Shown: positions 35,665-45,619 of the stretch, one piece after another | Layout of the letters: each line of letters begins with the position of its first letter | How positions within the stretch are numbered: position 1 is the first letter of the stretch | NCBI RefSeq assembly: GCF_000014225.1 | Contig: NC_008228.1 | Location: 2,170,001-2,234,000 of the forward strand | Length of the DNA stretch: 64,000 nt | Direction of reading: 5' to 3' | Origin: Paraglaciecola sp. T6c | GTDB lineage: Bacteria > Pseudomonadota > Gammaproteobacteria > Enterobacterales > Alteromonadaceae | Notes under the pieces: model-generated | The model's database searches: none | Seen by the model: only the letters and a program-made list of their open reading frames with translations | What the model was told of the DNA's origin: nothing | Position numbers and translations under genes: made by a program

Positions 35665-36564
35665 TTAAAATTGATACCAACTCGCACTGTTTTTATACAG
35701 CAGTAGGCTTTTTAATCTGTTATCTGGCTCTGCTTGGGCAGGTTCATGCACTTCGACTGACGTTAAAAGTGCGCCATAAGTTTGCCACAAGTCAGCATAA
35801 GATTGGCTGAAGGTAGTTAGCGGAAAATTACTGGCAAGCATCACTCGGCGCTCACCCAGTATTTGTAAGCAGGCCATCATCACTGTTTGCATGTCTGCTT
35901 CAGTGTACGCACGATTCTGCATTTCCCAGCCAGAAAGCTTTATTGCCACATTTGGGTATTGCCCGAGTGCACCAAGGTTGTGTTGCCATCGGTCAAAGGC
36001 TTGCAGCCAGTTATGGGTATTAGATTGAAGAGGCGGCCAACCTGCATGATTGATGATCACGCGTAAGGTTGGTGTATTATTAAGCACCTTGCATAGCACT
36101 TGTGTGGCTTGAGAATCCGATAATGAAAACTGCGCATCGAAACTCAAACCATGCTCAGCCAACAGGGCCAAGTTTTTTCGAAACACCGAGCTGCTTAGCA
36201 AGGCGTGAGCATCGTCATCAAGAATGTGCCTAACACCGACAAGTGACGGTCGGCGTCGCAAATTAGCCAACACCTCGGGAAATTGCTCAGATGTTAGATC
36301 ACCACCTGCCACACTCTTAAAGGCCAGGGTGCAGTGTTGTGCTAGCCAATCAAGTTCTCGCCACGGTTGAGCGTTGTCAAAACCCGCCTCAATGTGCACA
36401 AAACCGGCTAGATCCAACCCAGAATCTAGCTGCAGTTCAGCTTGATTAACGTCACGATGAATAGTGTTTTTGTCTGGCCAGTGGGGGGGATTTTCGGGTT
36501 TTAACCAGCTGTATTGACCATCACTTAGGTTAAAAAGGTGCAGATGTGGGTCGATAATGTCCAT
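35665..36564 (-). CDS. amidohydrolase, fuconolactonase-like
   Basis: 299 residues of the TIM-barrel metal-dependent amidohydrolase family. MDIIDPHLHLFNLSDGQYSWLKP carries the HxH-type N-terminal motif, followed by HIEAGFDNAQPWRELDWL, GVRHILDDDAH, RVIINHAGWP and the C-terminal MLASNFPLTTFSQSY. This is the arrangement of L-fuconolactonases and related lactonases (2-pyrone-4,6-dicarboxylate lactonase group), which open sugar lactones. The neighbouring dehydrogenase gene (57 bp upstream in the same direction) fits a two-step oxidation: sugar to lactone, then lactone to acid. The sugar is not known. Confidence 0.86.
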   Translation of the reverse strand: MDIIDPHLHLFNLSDGQYSWLKPENPPHWPDKNTIHRDVNQAELQLDSGLDLAGFVHIEAGFDNAQPWRELDWLAQHCTLAFKSVAGGDLTSEQFPEVLANLRRRPSLVGVRHILDDDAHALLSSSVFRKNLALLAEHGLSFDAQFSLSDSQATQVLCKVLNNTPTLRVIINHAGWPPLQSNTHNWLQAFDRWQHNLGALGQYPNVAIKLSGWEMQNRAYTEADMQTVMMACLQILGERRVMLASNFPLTTFSQSYADLWQTYGALLTSVEVHEPAQAEPDNRLKSLLLYKNSASWYQF

Positions 36565-36621
36565 ATTACTATTTGCTTTTTCCGTTTCTGTCTGCCGCTT
36601 ACGTGTAACGCTGTAAAACGA

Positions 36622-37374
36622 CTACTGGGCGGTATAACCGCCATCGATGACTTGCAAACTACCGGTGATAAAACCCGCCTGTTCACTTGCTAAAAAGTAA
36701 CAAAGCTGCGCCACTTCGTTTGGCTGGCCTAGACGCCCAAGAGGTTGCAACGCGGCTTCTTCTGCGTGTACTTCGTCACTATCGCGCCCTGACTTTTCAA
36801 GGTAACTATCAATTGCTTTATGATACAGAGGGGTTTCTATTGTCCCTGGGCATACTGCATTCGCGCGAATATTGTATTTGGCATAATCCAGCGCGGTCGT
36901 TTTTGCCATTGATGCCAAAGCGGATTTGGTCAAGTTATATGCAAAAGAATTTTGCTTGGCAATTAGCGCTTGATCAGAGGCCATTAAAATAATGGAACCG
37001 CCACCATGCTTAACCATGCTTGGCAGCACGCCTTGAATGGCGGCGTAAGCCCCTTTGACATTAATCGCAAACATCTGGTCAAGCACGTCTTCACTGGTTT
37101 GCTCGATATTGGCGGACAGATGCACGCCAGCGTTAGACACCAAGCAGTCAATTTTTGAATGTTCACTGCGGATACTGGCAATAATATTTCTCACTTGTGT
37201 CACGTTTGATACATCGCATTGATGCCAATGAACAGCGACATCAGGCTGAGGTGGGGCCTGTAAATCTAAATTAAATACTCGGTAGCCTTTTTGGGCAAAT
37301 AGCTGACAAATGGCAGCGCCTATCCCTAAGCTACCACCGGTGACAATACAAATGGGCTGTGTTGTGCTTGACAT
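36622..37374 (-). CDS. SDR-family sugar dehydrogenase-like
   Basis: 250 residues of the classical short-chain dehydrogenase family. NAD(P)-binding VTGGSLGIGAAICQLFAQKG at the N-terminus, NAG in LVSNAGVHLS, catalytic Ser in IILMASDQALI, the YxxxK motif in SFAYNLTKSALASMAK, and NAVCPGTIETPLY. The closest type is L-fucose or related sugar dehydrogenases. With the fuconolactonase-like gene it forms a probable operon for oxidative sugar catabolism. The start is set by GAGG before the ATG. Confidence 0.9.
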   Translation of the reverse strand: MSSTTQPICIVTGGSLGIGAAICQLFAQKGYRVFNLDLQAPPQPDVAVHWHQCDVSNVTQVRNIIASIRSEHSKIDCLVSNAGVHLSANIEQTSEDVLDQMFAINVKGAYAAIQGVLPSMVKHGGGSIILMASDQALIAKQNSFAYNLTKSALASMAKTTALDYAKYNIRANAVCPGTIETPLYHKAIDSYLEKSGRDSDEVHAEEAALQPLGRLGQPNEVAQLCYFLASEQAGFITGSLQVIDGGYTAQ

Positions 37375-37449
37375 CCTATTACCTCTTACGCTTCATTATC
37401 TGTTTGCAAACCGCTCTTTATTTTACTCAACTATTTGACTCAACATCGG

Positions 37450-37899
37450 TTATTCGTCGTCGAATTCTTTGCCCATTTGCAATGTACGGGTAGCCAATTG
37501 CACTTCTTTTAAAAACGATACCAAGGCAACGATCAGGAGCAAAAGCGCGATAACGAATAAAATCACTACGGCTTTGGTTAAGTCCATCAGCAAAAACTCG
37601 CCGATAAACAAGCAACATACCACTGAACAGACAAAAAGCGCCGAAGCGGTACACATTCCGATAGAGCGGTTAATAATTTTAATCCGGCGCCACAGGTATT
37701 TAAGCTCGACTTGGGAGATTTTGAGTTTGTCAGGGTTTTTAAGAATGGCCACGCGGCGCTCAATTATGCGCGCTCTATCGACAATGCGTCCCAAGCGACC
37801 TGACATCACGTTTAAAAAGCCAGCGATGCCAGTCAGCATAAAGACTGGCGCAACCACGATTTGAATCACTTGAGCTAAATCAGAAATCGATGACTCCAC
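37450..37899 (-). CDS. DUF2721 membrane protein
   Basis: 149 residues from a GTG at 37899. Three hydrophobic segments: IVVAPVFMLTGIAGFLNVM, SIGMCTASALFVCSVVCCLFIGEFLL and VVILFVIALLLLIVALVSFL, with a basic helix between the first two (RLGRIVDRARIIERRVAILKN). This matches the DUF2721 family of inner-membrane proteins of unknown function. Its start is only 2 bp past the stop of rimO, so the two genes are probably co-transcribed. Confidence 0.87.
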   Translation of the reverse strand: MESSISDLAQVIQIVVAPVFMLTGIAGFLNVMSGRLGRIVDRARIIERRVAILKNPDKLKISQVELKYLWRRIKIINRSIGMCTASALFVCSVVCCLFIGEFLLMDLTKAVVILFVIALLLLIVALVSFLKEVQLATRTLQMGKEFDDE

Positions 37900-37901
37900 G
37901 T

Positions 37902-39323
37902 TTAAGCACTCAAGTCACAGTTTATAGTACGCGAGGCCCATAGGTCGTATTCATCAGCGTGTTCAACTGTGGCGGTAATTATGTCGCCAGGTTTCAGTTC
38001 AACATCACCGTTCAAGTATACAAGGCCGTCGATTTCAGGTGCATCAGCGAAACTGCGTCCAATGGCGCCTTCTTCGTCTACTTCATCGATGAGCACTTGA
38101 ATGGTTGAACCAATTCTACGCTGTAATTTCGCGCTGCTGATTTGTTGCTGTTTCTGCATAAAGCGCTCGAAACGCTCTTGTTTGACTTCTTCACTGACCG
38201 GGTCCGGCAAGTCGTTCGCTTTCGCGCCTTCAACATCTGAGTATTTAAAGCAGCCCACGCGCTCAAGCTGAGCATCGTCTAAAAAGTCGAGCAGCATTTG
38301 GAAGTCTTCTTCGGTTTCACCTGGAAAGCCCACAATAAAGGTAGAGCGGATAACTAACTCTGGGCACAGTTCGCGCCATTTCTTAATACGCTCCATCGTG
38401 CGCTCAGCGGCGGCGGGGCGCTTCATCAATTTAAGAATACGCGGGCTGGCATGCTGAAAGGGAATATCTAGGTAAGGCAACACTTTACCCGAGGCCATTA
38501 ACGGCATGACTTTATCAACAGATGGATAGGGGTAAACGTAATGCAATCGTACCCACATGCCCATCTCACCGAGCTTTTCGCACAGCTCTGTCATGCCTGT
38601 TTTTACCGGCATACCATTCCAGAAGCCCATTTTGTTTTTAACGTCTACGCCATAAGCGCTGGTGTCTTGTGAAATAACCAATAGCTCTTTGACCCCAGCG
38701 TTTTTTAAGCGCTGGGCTTCATCTAAAATCTCACCAATAGGGCGGCTAACCAAATCGCCGCGCATGGAAGGAATAATGCAAAAGGTGCATCTGTGGTTAC
38801 AGCCTTCAGATATTTTCAAATAAGCATAATGGCGCGGCGTCAGCTTAACGCCAATATCCGGCACTAAATTCATATACGGGTTATAACTTGGCTGAGGCAA
38901 ATGCTCATGTACCTGATTTACCACTTCTTCATACGCATGAGGGCCGGTAATGGCCAATACGTTGGGATGCACCTCGCGTATTTCATCTTCTTTGATGCCT
39001 AAGCAACCGGTGACGATAACTTTGCCATTTTCAGCCAGTGCTTCGCCTATGGTATCCAGCGATTCTTGTACGGCGGTATCAATAAAACCACAGGTATTTA
39101 CAATGACTAAATCCGCATCGTTATAGGTGTTGACCACGTCATACCCTTCTGTGCGTAACTGAGTCAAGATACGCTCTGAATCCACTAGGTTTTTCGGGCA
39201 GCCTAGGCTGACAAAACCAATCCGCGAACCGGTGGATAAAGTACTTGGCTTATCAGCTTCGATAGTTTTTATCGGTGTTTCTAAGGTCGTAGTTTGTTTT
39301 GGATTAAAGGTTTCAACAGTCAT
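37902..39323 (-). CDS. rimO: ribosomal protein S12 methylthiotransferase RimO
   Basis: 473 residues from the ATG at 39323. The UPF0004 domain has [26 protein letters not shown] and VTGCLG, whose three cysteines bind one [4Fe-4S] cluster. The radical SAM motif is in [19 protein letters not shown] (near 170), followed by [26 protein letters not shown] and [15 protein letters not shown] domain ends the protein. RimO adds a methylthio group to Asp89 of ribosomal protein S12. It carries an N-terminal extension of about 33 residues compared with E. coli RimO (441 residues). Confidence 0.97.
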
Positions 39324-39661
39324 CAAATGCTCAAATAGTGTAATGGATCAATAAAGTCGTAGATCGAGGCGAACGCCAATTTGACGCGATTATAGCGGAA
39401 ATGGTTTGCGATGCACATGACAGTTGATTGTCTTTCATAGCTGAGATGCAAAGATAGCAATGTGTTTACTTTTATCAGCAAGGTGCTGAGTTCGAAGTAA
39501 ATGCCTACGCTTGAGACACGGGTATCCTTAACCTTATCGGTTGAACGTTATCCCTAAGGGTAATACAAAACATGACTGGACCACATTCGGCAAGACATCA
39601 CATGAGTCACCTGCGAGGTGATGCAATACCTTGCCGGTGGCTCATGGTTGCACAGCGGGTT
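39324..39661. other. intergenic region, 338 bp
   Basis: Between the rimO start and the end of the giant PEP-CTERM gene. An imperfect inverted repeat at 39601-39646 (CATGAGTCACC / GGTGGCTCATG) could be a transcription end for the PEP-CTERM gene; otherwise nothing stands out. Confidence 0.5.
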
Positions 39662-42600
39662 TTATGGAAGCAAATCCTCTTTTCGCTTGGGTGCGGGGCC
39701 GTCTTTACGCAGTATGAAAAACGCCGCGCTAAAGAAAAGGAACATCCACACCGGTGGCTCTGGTACATCGCTGGTATTATCACGTTGTAAATGCGCGTAT
39801 TGCATATCATAGGTGAGTTCGTCAGCGATATACTCTAACGCTAGGGACCAACCATCAGAGCCTGCAATCCAGCGACCAAACCAGTTGTCGCTAAATGTCA
39901 GCATAGTTGTTGTTAAGTCTATTATTACGTTGCCATCACCGTCTAAAATATCACCGGAGACATTTAAGAAGTTGAAATCAAAATTCATCACTGTGTCAAA
40001 ATCGATGAAAGAATAGACAGTGAACGAGTGGTATAAATCCAACCAAGTTAGATTGCCTGTAATATCGATAGCGTCGTAACTTATGCCGCGCTCGGTACCC
40101 ATAATTTCGAACACCCAGCTGGTATCCAGCGCACTCACGTTGCCATCAAAGGTCATTAAACCTGGGCTATTGCCTGGGCTGATATTTGTGCCTGATAACA
40201 AAACATCACCCGCAAACGTTCCTGCTCCCATTATTCCCCCCGTGAGGGTTAGCAACTCGCTATCGGCAACAGCAATGAGCCCGTTGTTGATGACTGACCC
40301 ATCTAAGGTGGCGCTGTCAGCAAAGGAAATAAGACTCCCTCTGGCATTATTGATAAGACCGTTATTTTCGAACTCAGCACCTTCTAGATTCGCAATAACT
40401 CCGCTATTAAACAGTATATCGTTTATCACAATACGACCGCGATTCACCAGTTGGCCTATATTTTCAAATGTACTTTCAAAATAGTTACCGCTAGCGGTGC
40501 CCGCTACCGTATCGACCTGTTGGCTATTAATGCCCACTTCAATCAGCCCTGAGGCGTTATTTTCCATATATCCACGGTTGGTAAACACCGCATTATCAAC
40601 CGTTGCCTGCTCGCCACCATCATCACTGAACAATGCTGACAGCAGGATATCGCCATTATTGATGAGTGACCCTTCGTTGATTATGGTGCCAGATTTAACG
40701 TCAAGCGTACCCGTATTGACCATTGTGCCTGAGGATAATAAAACGCCGTTGTTATCTGTCACAATCGAGCCATGGTTATCGATGTTAGCGCCTGCGGCGT
40801 TAATAAGGGCGCCGTCATTATTAATGATGCTACCTGTTTGATTAGTGATGCGGCCTCTATTGTTTATCACCCCATAATTATTGATGGTGTCATTGTTAAT
40901 TAGTGTTGCATCGATTGAAGTCACGTTACTCAATTCGACATTGAGGCCACTGAGTGTCTCGTTTAGCCCCATGATTTGTGCCGTCGACTGATGCACGCCT
41001 TGATACAAAGATACCAACGCATAAGATGCTGAATTTTGGTTTACATTAACGTCATTCAAGGTAAAGCTTTTACCGTGACGGCCGTATCCTCCGCTGGTTT
41101 CTAGGAAGGCTTTGTCAATCCACAGCGCATATAGCGCATCTAAACCGATAATATCGCCACTGCCAAAATTGCTTCTGTCGCCGTAGGCGAAGTAATTAGA
41201 TTTAAACAAACGTGCTTCATCTTGGGGATTTAACTGACCCGGATAAATGTTTTGCATCGCTTCCAAATCCAATACAGAGTTAAGGCCTAACCCTTCTGCA
41301 TTGAGCATCATCAACATGGTCCATTCGAAGCGATTCTGATTGTCACCGTGTTCACCCTGGGCACCATTAATATTCTGCTCTAGGCCGGAATCTGCGTACA
41401 AACTGTAATGTTGTATACCAGTATTGTTATCCCCTAAAACGTAATTTATTGCATTAACGCTGTCGTTTACATCGTTTCGATCACCGTAATAAATTTTATA
41501 ACACTCAAGCATATTGTTATGGCACGCATCTTTGGTTTCCTGGCGCAACTGACCTCTACTGGTGACCCAATCGCGGATAGACTCGCGGTTGTCTTCCAAT
41601 GTGCCTGCTTGTGGTCCGTAACCGTAGGCTTGATCAGACACCAAGTATTTCTCATAGAGGTGAATAGCAAACGCATTCGTGCTGGCATCGCTTACTTCTC
41701 CTTTAAAGCCATTGAGCGATTGGCGAGCACTTTCATTTTCGAATTTAGTCAGTAGCTTTGTTAACTGAATATCTTCTACTTCTAGCGCGCGGGACGTATT
41801 ATTGAATAGCTGTGCATTGGCAATGACGCTGGCATTATCGTTGATCGTTGATGCCGCTTGATTTTCGATGCCGTTATTTAAAAAGCCGTGATTGTTCAGT
41901 GTGCTGTTGTTTTCAATATGGCCGTAGTTGTCAATTTGTGCGCCTTGCTCGTTGCTCAACTGGGCAGCACTATGCATCGTACCTACGTTTGAAAGCAGTC
42001 CATGGTTGGTGATCTTCGGTTGTAATGGTGACTGGGCATTTCCTTGTTCATGATATATCTCGCCATAATTTGTCATCGTATCGTGGTTGATAATGTGTCC
42101 GGTGTTATCTAAGTGGTCCATTACCACCAGCGTAGAAATATTGGCTAGTTTCACCGAACCAGTACCGTTTTCTATCAGGCCTTTATTGATGATCCCGCTG
42201 CTATTTTGGCTTACCAACCGCCCAGTATTACTGAGGTAACCGTTATTGTTCAGTGCGCCCTCATTGTATAAGTGTGCGCCAACGTGATTGACCATTACAG
42301 CATTGTTATTAAAAGTGCCTTCGTTAACGAGTAAGGCGTCTTTGTTGTTTTCCCAAACGCCAAACCCGGCCGCTTTTAGGGTATCTACTTCACTTTGTAC
42401 TGCCTGATAGGCTTGGTCTAGCGTACCGCCGTCTTTACGATAGTTATTTAAGGTGTTTGAGGTCGTTGCATAGGTCGCTTCGTTCGACCACGGATCGTCA
42501 TGCCAATATAACTTGGCGTTACGATTGGCGTTAGCCGCTTTTTCCATTTGTTGATTGGTGTCTAGGTAGCCTCCGTCCGCATTGTACTGCTGCTCAATGG

Positions 42601-45199
42601 ATGTGCGAGAGGATTGCCATGCGACCATTGAATTGGCAATGTTGTCAGGGGAAACACTTGATGTCGTGCCATTATTAATGGTGCTTCGAGCGCTGTTGAA
42701 CACATACCCTGCATTCTCGACTAAACCTTGATTATTGATCACCGTCGTCGCTAAATTCGTCGTATTGTGGGTGCGAAGCTCTGCGCCGTGCTCAATGGAT
42801 AGGGTACCAGTGTTGTTTAAAGACCCTTGGCCAGTGGATGATTTAACGACCAGCTCGCCCCCTTTATACACACCCACAGTGCCATCGTTGGAGTATTGCT
42901 CAGATATTTGGTGATTGTTGATGAGCTCGAAGCTGCCGTACACATCAAAGTTAGCCCCCACTTTATTGGCAATTTTTCCTGTTGACCAGCTCGCTTCCGC
43001 GGTATTTTCTATTCGTCCATAATTGTTGATTTCACCCTGATTTTGCATATTCCCGTCAAACTTAAGCCAGCCGTTACCACCAACAAAAATTTGCGCATCG
43101 CTTGTGTTTCGAAACACGTATTGTTGATTTTCAATACCGGCGTTGCTGTATATTTCCCCGTAAACGTTAAGTTGCCCTTGGTTAACAAGCCCTAACTCTG
43201 TGCGGTCTTCGGTTTCTTCGAAAATATTGCGCACGCGATAGTTATTGTCCATGCCCATTTCAACACTTGCTTCAGCTTCAATGGTCATAGTGCGATTTGA
43301 ATTGACGGTTAATTTACCGTCTTGCATGATTTGACCCGCTTGATACTGGTCAACGGTGTACTCTTGGTACAGTCTATTTTTGAGCGAGCTGTCTTGTATT
43401 TGGTTGTAGTAGCGCTCGCCTGCATCATATTTAATCAATTCATCTGCGGTTAGATACTGATCGATGCGGTCGTCATCATAATAATATGCGTCGCTCGCGC
43501 CGCTATTGAAATCACCTTGACCTCTACCTTGAAAGACTATTTCGCCAAAGCCATTGAACGAGAGGTTCTCACCTTGCAAGGTTTTTACGCCTGTTTCAAC
43601 ACCGTTGGCGTCTATGCTTGACCAGTGATTAAGTGCGAAGGAATTATTGTAAACATCCACTTCAAATAACGATGCTTCTTCTTGGAATGACAACAAGGGG
43701 CCAATCGCTAGGGCGGTAAAATCATCAATATCGATTGAGGCAGATAGCAGCTCGCCTGATACTTGTGCTCCGATATCCAAATATGTGCGATTTTTAACCG
43801 TGGCGTTTAATGAAAATGCGGTACTGGCATTAACGGTTTTGTCTTGAGGTTGCTCACCATCACGCAGTATGTTTGAGTCAGCGAGTAGCGCGAAATCTGG
43901 CAGGCTGTCCCATGCACCATAGTAAGAGGTTTGTTTACCGATGCGCCCGGCGACAAATATTTCATTATCGAACTGCATGTTGACCATCAGCTCTGGCGTC
44001 ACGCTGATATCTTGAATTAAATCAACGGTGGGCCCAGCGTTGATGTCACCTATTGTGAGTTGAGCCGTTAATGGACCTTCTTCAAACGCAAGCGTGCCGC
44101 CACTGGTCAAGCCAAAGGCATAGCCGATGACTTCGTCTATATCCAAGCTGACATCAAGTAAATCGCCCCCAAGACTGGCGGAAAAGCTGCCGTTGTTAAT
44201 ACTGCCTTGTGCGTTTTCAGTAAAAGGGTTTGATAGATCAATAGAGATAGGACCGGTATCAATTTCCAGTAAATTTTTAACGGTGCTGGCTTTCCCTTCA
44301 CTGAGTCGTTTGTCCGCTTGCTCTTTGACTTTATTCGCCACATCTTCGGTGGTAATTTGATGATAAAACGCATCCACGACGTTGGCATCACCCGAGATAA
44401 AGTCGACAATGTCCTGAGCGGATACTTCATTTATATCAAGATTGAGGTACGCAAACTCGCCCTTGAAGGAATCAATTCTTAGTAAGTCGATATCAAAATT
44501 AGTGGTGGTGCCGGGTATGACGTATTTCTCATCGATAAAGCAGTCTACTATGCACGCCTCAGCAAATAGGCTTAAATTGGTTTGAATATTTAACCCCGTT
44601 TTAAGCTCAAATCGCGGCGCATCTACTGAGAAGCTAGAGTTTTCTTCATGTAACCCAGAACGCGTATCGAGGGAAAATCTATCGGTCCCTAAGCCCTCAA
44701 ATTGATAGCTGACAGTAGGGGTGTAATGAGCAGTGGCATCGAAGGTGCCAGGCTCAAGGTTAAGGTTCAAATAAGGTAACATATAGGCTTCAAGCTGCAC
44801 GCCCGCTGCTGCGCCAAAATACGCACAGGCTCCTAGAAAACAACCGCCTTCAACTCTGCCTACACCTAAGCGGGCTCTGGGCGGTCTGCCAAACACAGAG
44901 TCCCACTCTTTGCTTGTTAACTCCCAGTCCACTTTGAAGCTGCTCGGGCCATCAGGCGCCCAAACGCTTTGGTCTGACACGCCAAAATTAAAGCTGCCCA
45001 TTGACACATTTGAACGGGTATTCTCGTCGGTTTGCACACCAGCGAAGGACTGCTGACTTGCCAGTGCAATGGTGATAGCTAAAGCGACTTGGCTTAGTCT
45101 ATTGGGGTGATGTAACGGCTGCATTGCCTGCGCGCTGGTAGGCTGGATTGCACTGATATCATTCGTTAGAGATCTAATGTGGACTGCTCGTGTATTCAT
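39662..45199 (-). CDS. giant PEP-CTERM surface protein with Asn/Gly-rich repeats
   Basis: 1845 residues. A long signal peptide ends near VALAITIALASQQSFA. Residues 55-620 form a beta-rich region with no family I recognise, containing Cys pairs (GGCFLGACAYF, ACIVDCF). From about 620 the chain is built of short Asn/Gly repeats like INNYGVINNRGRITNQTG, as in beta-helix surface proteins. Two non-repeat inserts interrupt it (about 850-950 and 1140-1425, mostly helical). The C-terminus VPEPPVWMFLFFSAAFFIL followed by RKDGPAPKRK is a PEP-CTERM sorting signal for an exosortase/archaeosortase-like system. The role is probably surface structure, adhesion or matrix. AAGGAA precedes the ATG. It lies 421 bp downstream of the hybrid sensor gene. 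Confidence 0.88.
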   Translation of the reverse strand: MNTRAVHIRSLTNDISAIQPTSAQAMQPLHHPNRLSQVALAITIALASQQSFAGVQTDENTRSNVSMGSFNFGVSDQSVWAPDGPSSFKVDWELTSKEWDSVFGRPPRARLGVGRVEGGCFLGACAYFGAAAGVQLEAYMLPYLNLNLEPGTFDATAHYTPTVSYQFEGLGTDRFSLDTRSGLHEENSSFSVDAPRFELKTGLNIQTNLSLFAEACIVDCFIDEKYVIPGTTTNFDIDLLRIDSFKGEFAYLNLDINEVSAQDIVDFISGDANVVDAFYHQITTEDVANKVKEQADKRLSEGKASTVKNLLEIDTGPISIDLSNPFTENAQGSINNGSFSASLGGDLLDVSLDIDEVIGYAFGLTSGGTLAFEEGPLTAQLTIGDINAGPTVDLIQDISVTPELMVNMQFDNEIFVAGRIGKQTSYYGAWDSLPDFALLADSNILRDGEQPQDKTVNASTAFSLNATVKNRTYLDIGAQVSGELLSASIDIDDFTALAIGPLLSFQEEASLFEVDVYNNSFALNHWSSIDANGVETGVKTLQGENLSFNGFGEIVFQGRGQGDFNSGASDAYYYDDDRIDQYLTADELIKYDAGERYYNQIQDSSLKNRLYQEYTVDQYQAGQIMQDGKLTVNSNRTMTIEAEASVEMGMDNNYRVRNIFEETEDRTELGLVNQGQLNVYGEIYSNAGIENQQYVFRNTSDAQIFVGGNGWLKFDGNMQNQGEINNYGRIENTAEASWSTGKIANKVGANFDVYGSFELINNHQISEQYSNDGTVGVYKGGELVVKSSTGQGSLNNTGTLSIEHGAELRTHNTTNLATTVINNQGLVENAGYVFNSARSTINNGTTSSVSPDNIANSMVAWQSSRTSIEQQYNADGGYLDTNQQMEKAANANRNAKLYWHDDPWSNEATYATTSNTLNNYRKDGGTLDQAYQAVQSEVDTLKAAGFGVWENNKDALLVNEGTFNNNAVMVNHVGAHLYNEGALNNNGYLSNTGRLVSQNSSGIINKGLIENGTGSVKLANISTLVVMDHLDNTGHIINHDTMTNYGEIYHEQGNAQSPLQPKITNHGLLSNVGTMHSAAQLSNEQGAQIDNYGHIENNSTLNNHGFLNNGIENQAASTINDNASVIANAQLFNNTSRALEVEDIQLTKLLTKFENESARQSLNGFKGEVSDASTNAFAIHLYEKYLVSDQAYGYGPQAGTLEDNRESIRDWVTSRGQLRQETKDACHNNMLECYKIYYGDRNDVNDSVNAINYVLGDNNTGIQHYSLYADSGLEQNINGAQGEHGDNQNRFEWTMLMMLNAEGLGLNSVLDLEAMQNIYPGQLNPQDEARLFKSNYFAYGDRSNFGSGDIIGLDALYALWIDKAFLETSGGYGRHGKSFTLNDVNVNQNSASYALVSLYQGVHQSTAQIMGLNETLSGLNVELSNVTSIDATLINNDTINNYGVINNRGRITNQTGSIINNDGALINAAGANIDNHGSIVTDNNGVLLSSGTMVNTGTLDVKSGTIINEGSLINNGDILLSALFSDDGGEQATVDNAVFTNRGYMENNASGLIEVGINSQQVDTVAGTASGNYFESTFENIGQLVNRGRIVINDILFNSGVIANLEGAEFENNGLINNARGSLISFADSATLDGSVINNGLIAVADSELLTLTGGIMGAGTFAGDVLLSGTNISPGNSPGLMTFDGNVSALDTSWVFEIMGTERGISYDAIDITGNLTWLDLYHSFTVYSFIDFDTVMNFDFNFLNVSGDILDGDGNVIIDLTTTMLTFSDNWFGRWIAGSDGWSLALEYIADELTYDMQYAHLQRDNTSDVPEPPVWMFLFFSAAFFILRKDGPAPKRKEDLLP

Positions 45200-45619
45200 A
45201 GTGGTAGTTCCTTGCTGCTATGGGCGCTCTAAATGGCGTTTTACTCAAAGTGTCAATTAATCAATTTTACTGGGTCATGTGCATTTGGTTATGGCGTTGC
45301 AAATTCGCTTTTGCTGCTTTTCGCGAGTTGAAATAATGTGCACAACCCATTCGATTAGGCTCAATGAATCAATCTTTTTCTAGTTCGATTTACTAAGGAT
45401 TATCATAGGGTTAGAAAGCAAAATAGGTTTGAAGTATTGAGCCAATTAGTTGTACAAAATGGCCAATTGATAGACAGGGGGCTTGGTTAACCCCAATTCC
45501 ATCGAATTTTCGCTGAGGGGCTAGTTATTTAATGCAGCGGATATCAGGCATTGCGCAATGCCGAAATAACAATTGAGGATTCTGTGTCTCCTTGATGGGC
45601 TTGTGGGATACCCCGCAGA
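45200..45619. other. upstream region of the PEP-CTERM gene, 420 bp
   Basis: Contains the 16-bp palindrome GGCATTGCGCAATGCC at 45547-45562, whose core recurs upstream of lctP. No ORF seen. Confidence 0.55.
45547..45562. promoter_or_regulatory. palindrome GGCATTGCGCAATGCC
   Basis: Perfect 16-bp palindrome lying between the hybrid sensor gene and the start of the PEP-CTERM gene, about 350 bp before that start. The inner 12 bp, CATTGCGCAATG, is found again at 51868-51879. Confidence 0.45.

Noticed and set aside
39662-45199. Autotransporter or two-partner secretion adhesin
   Set aside because: Repeats look similar, but there is no C-terminal beta-barrel and no TPS domain; the end is a PEP-CTERM signal.
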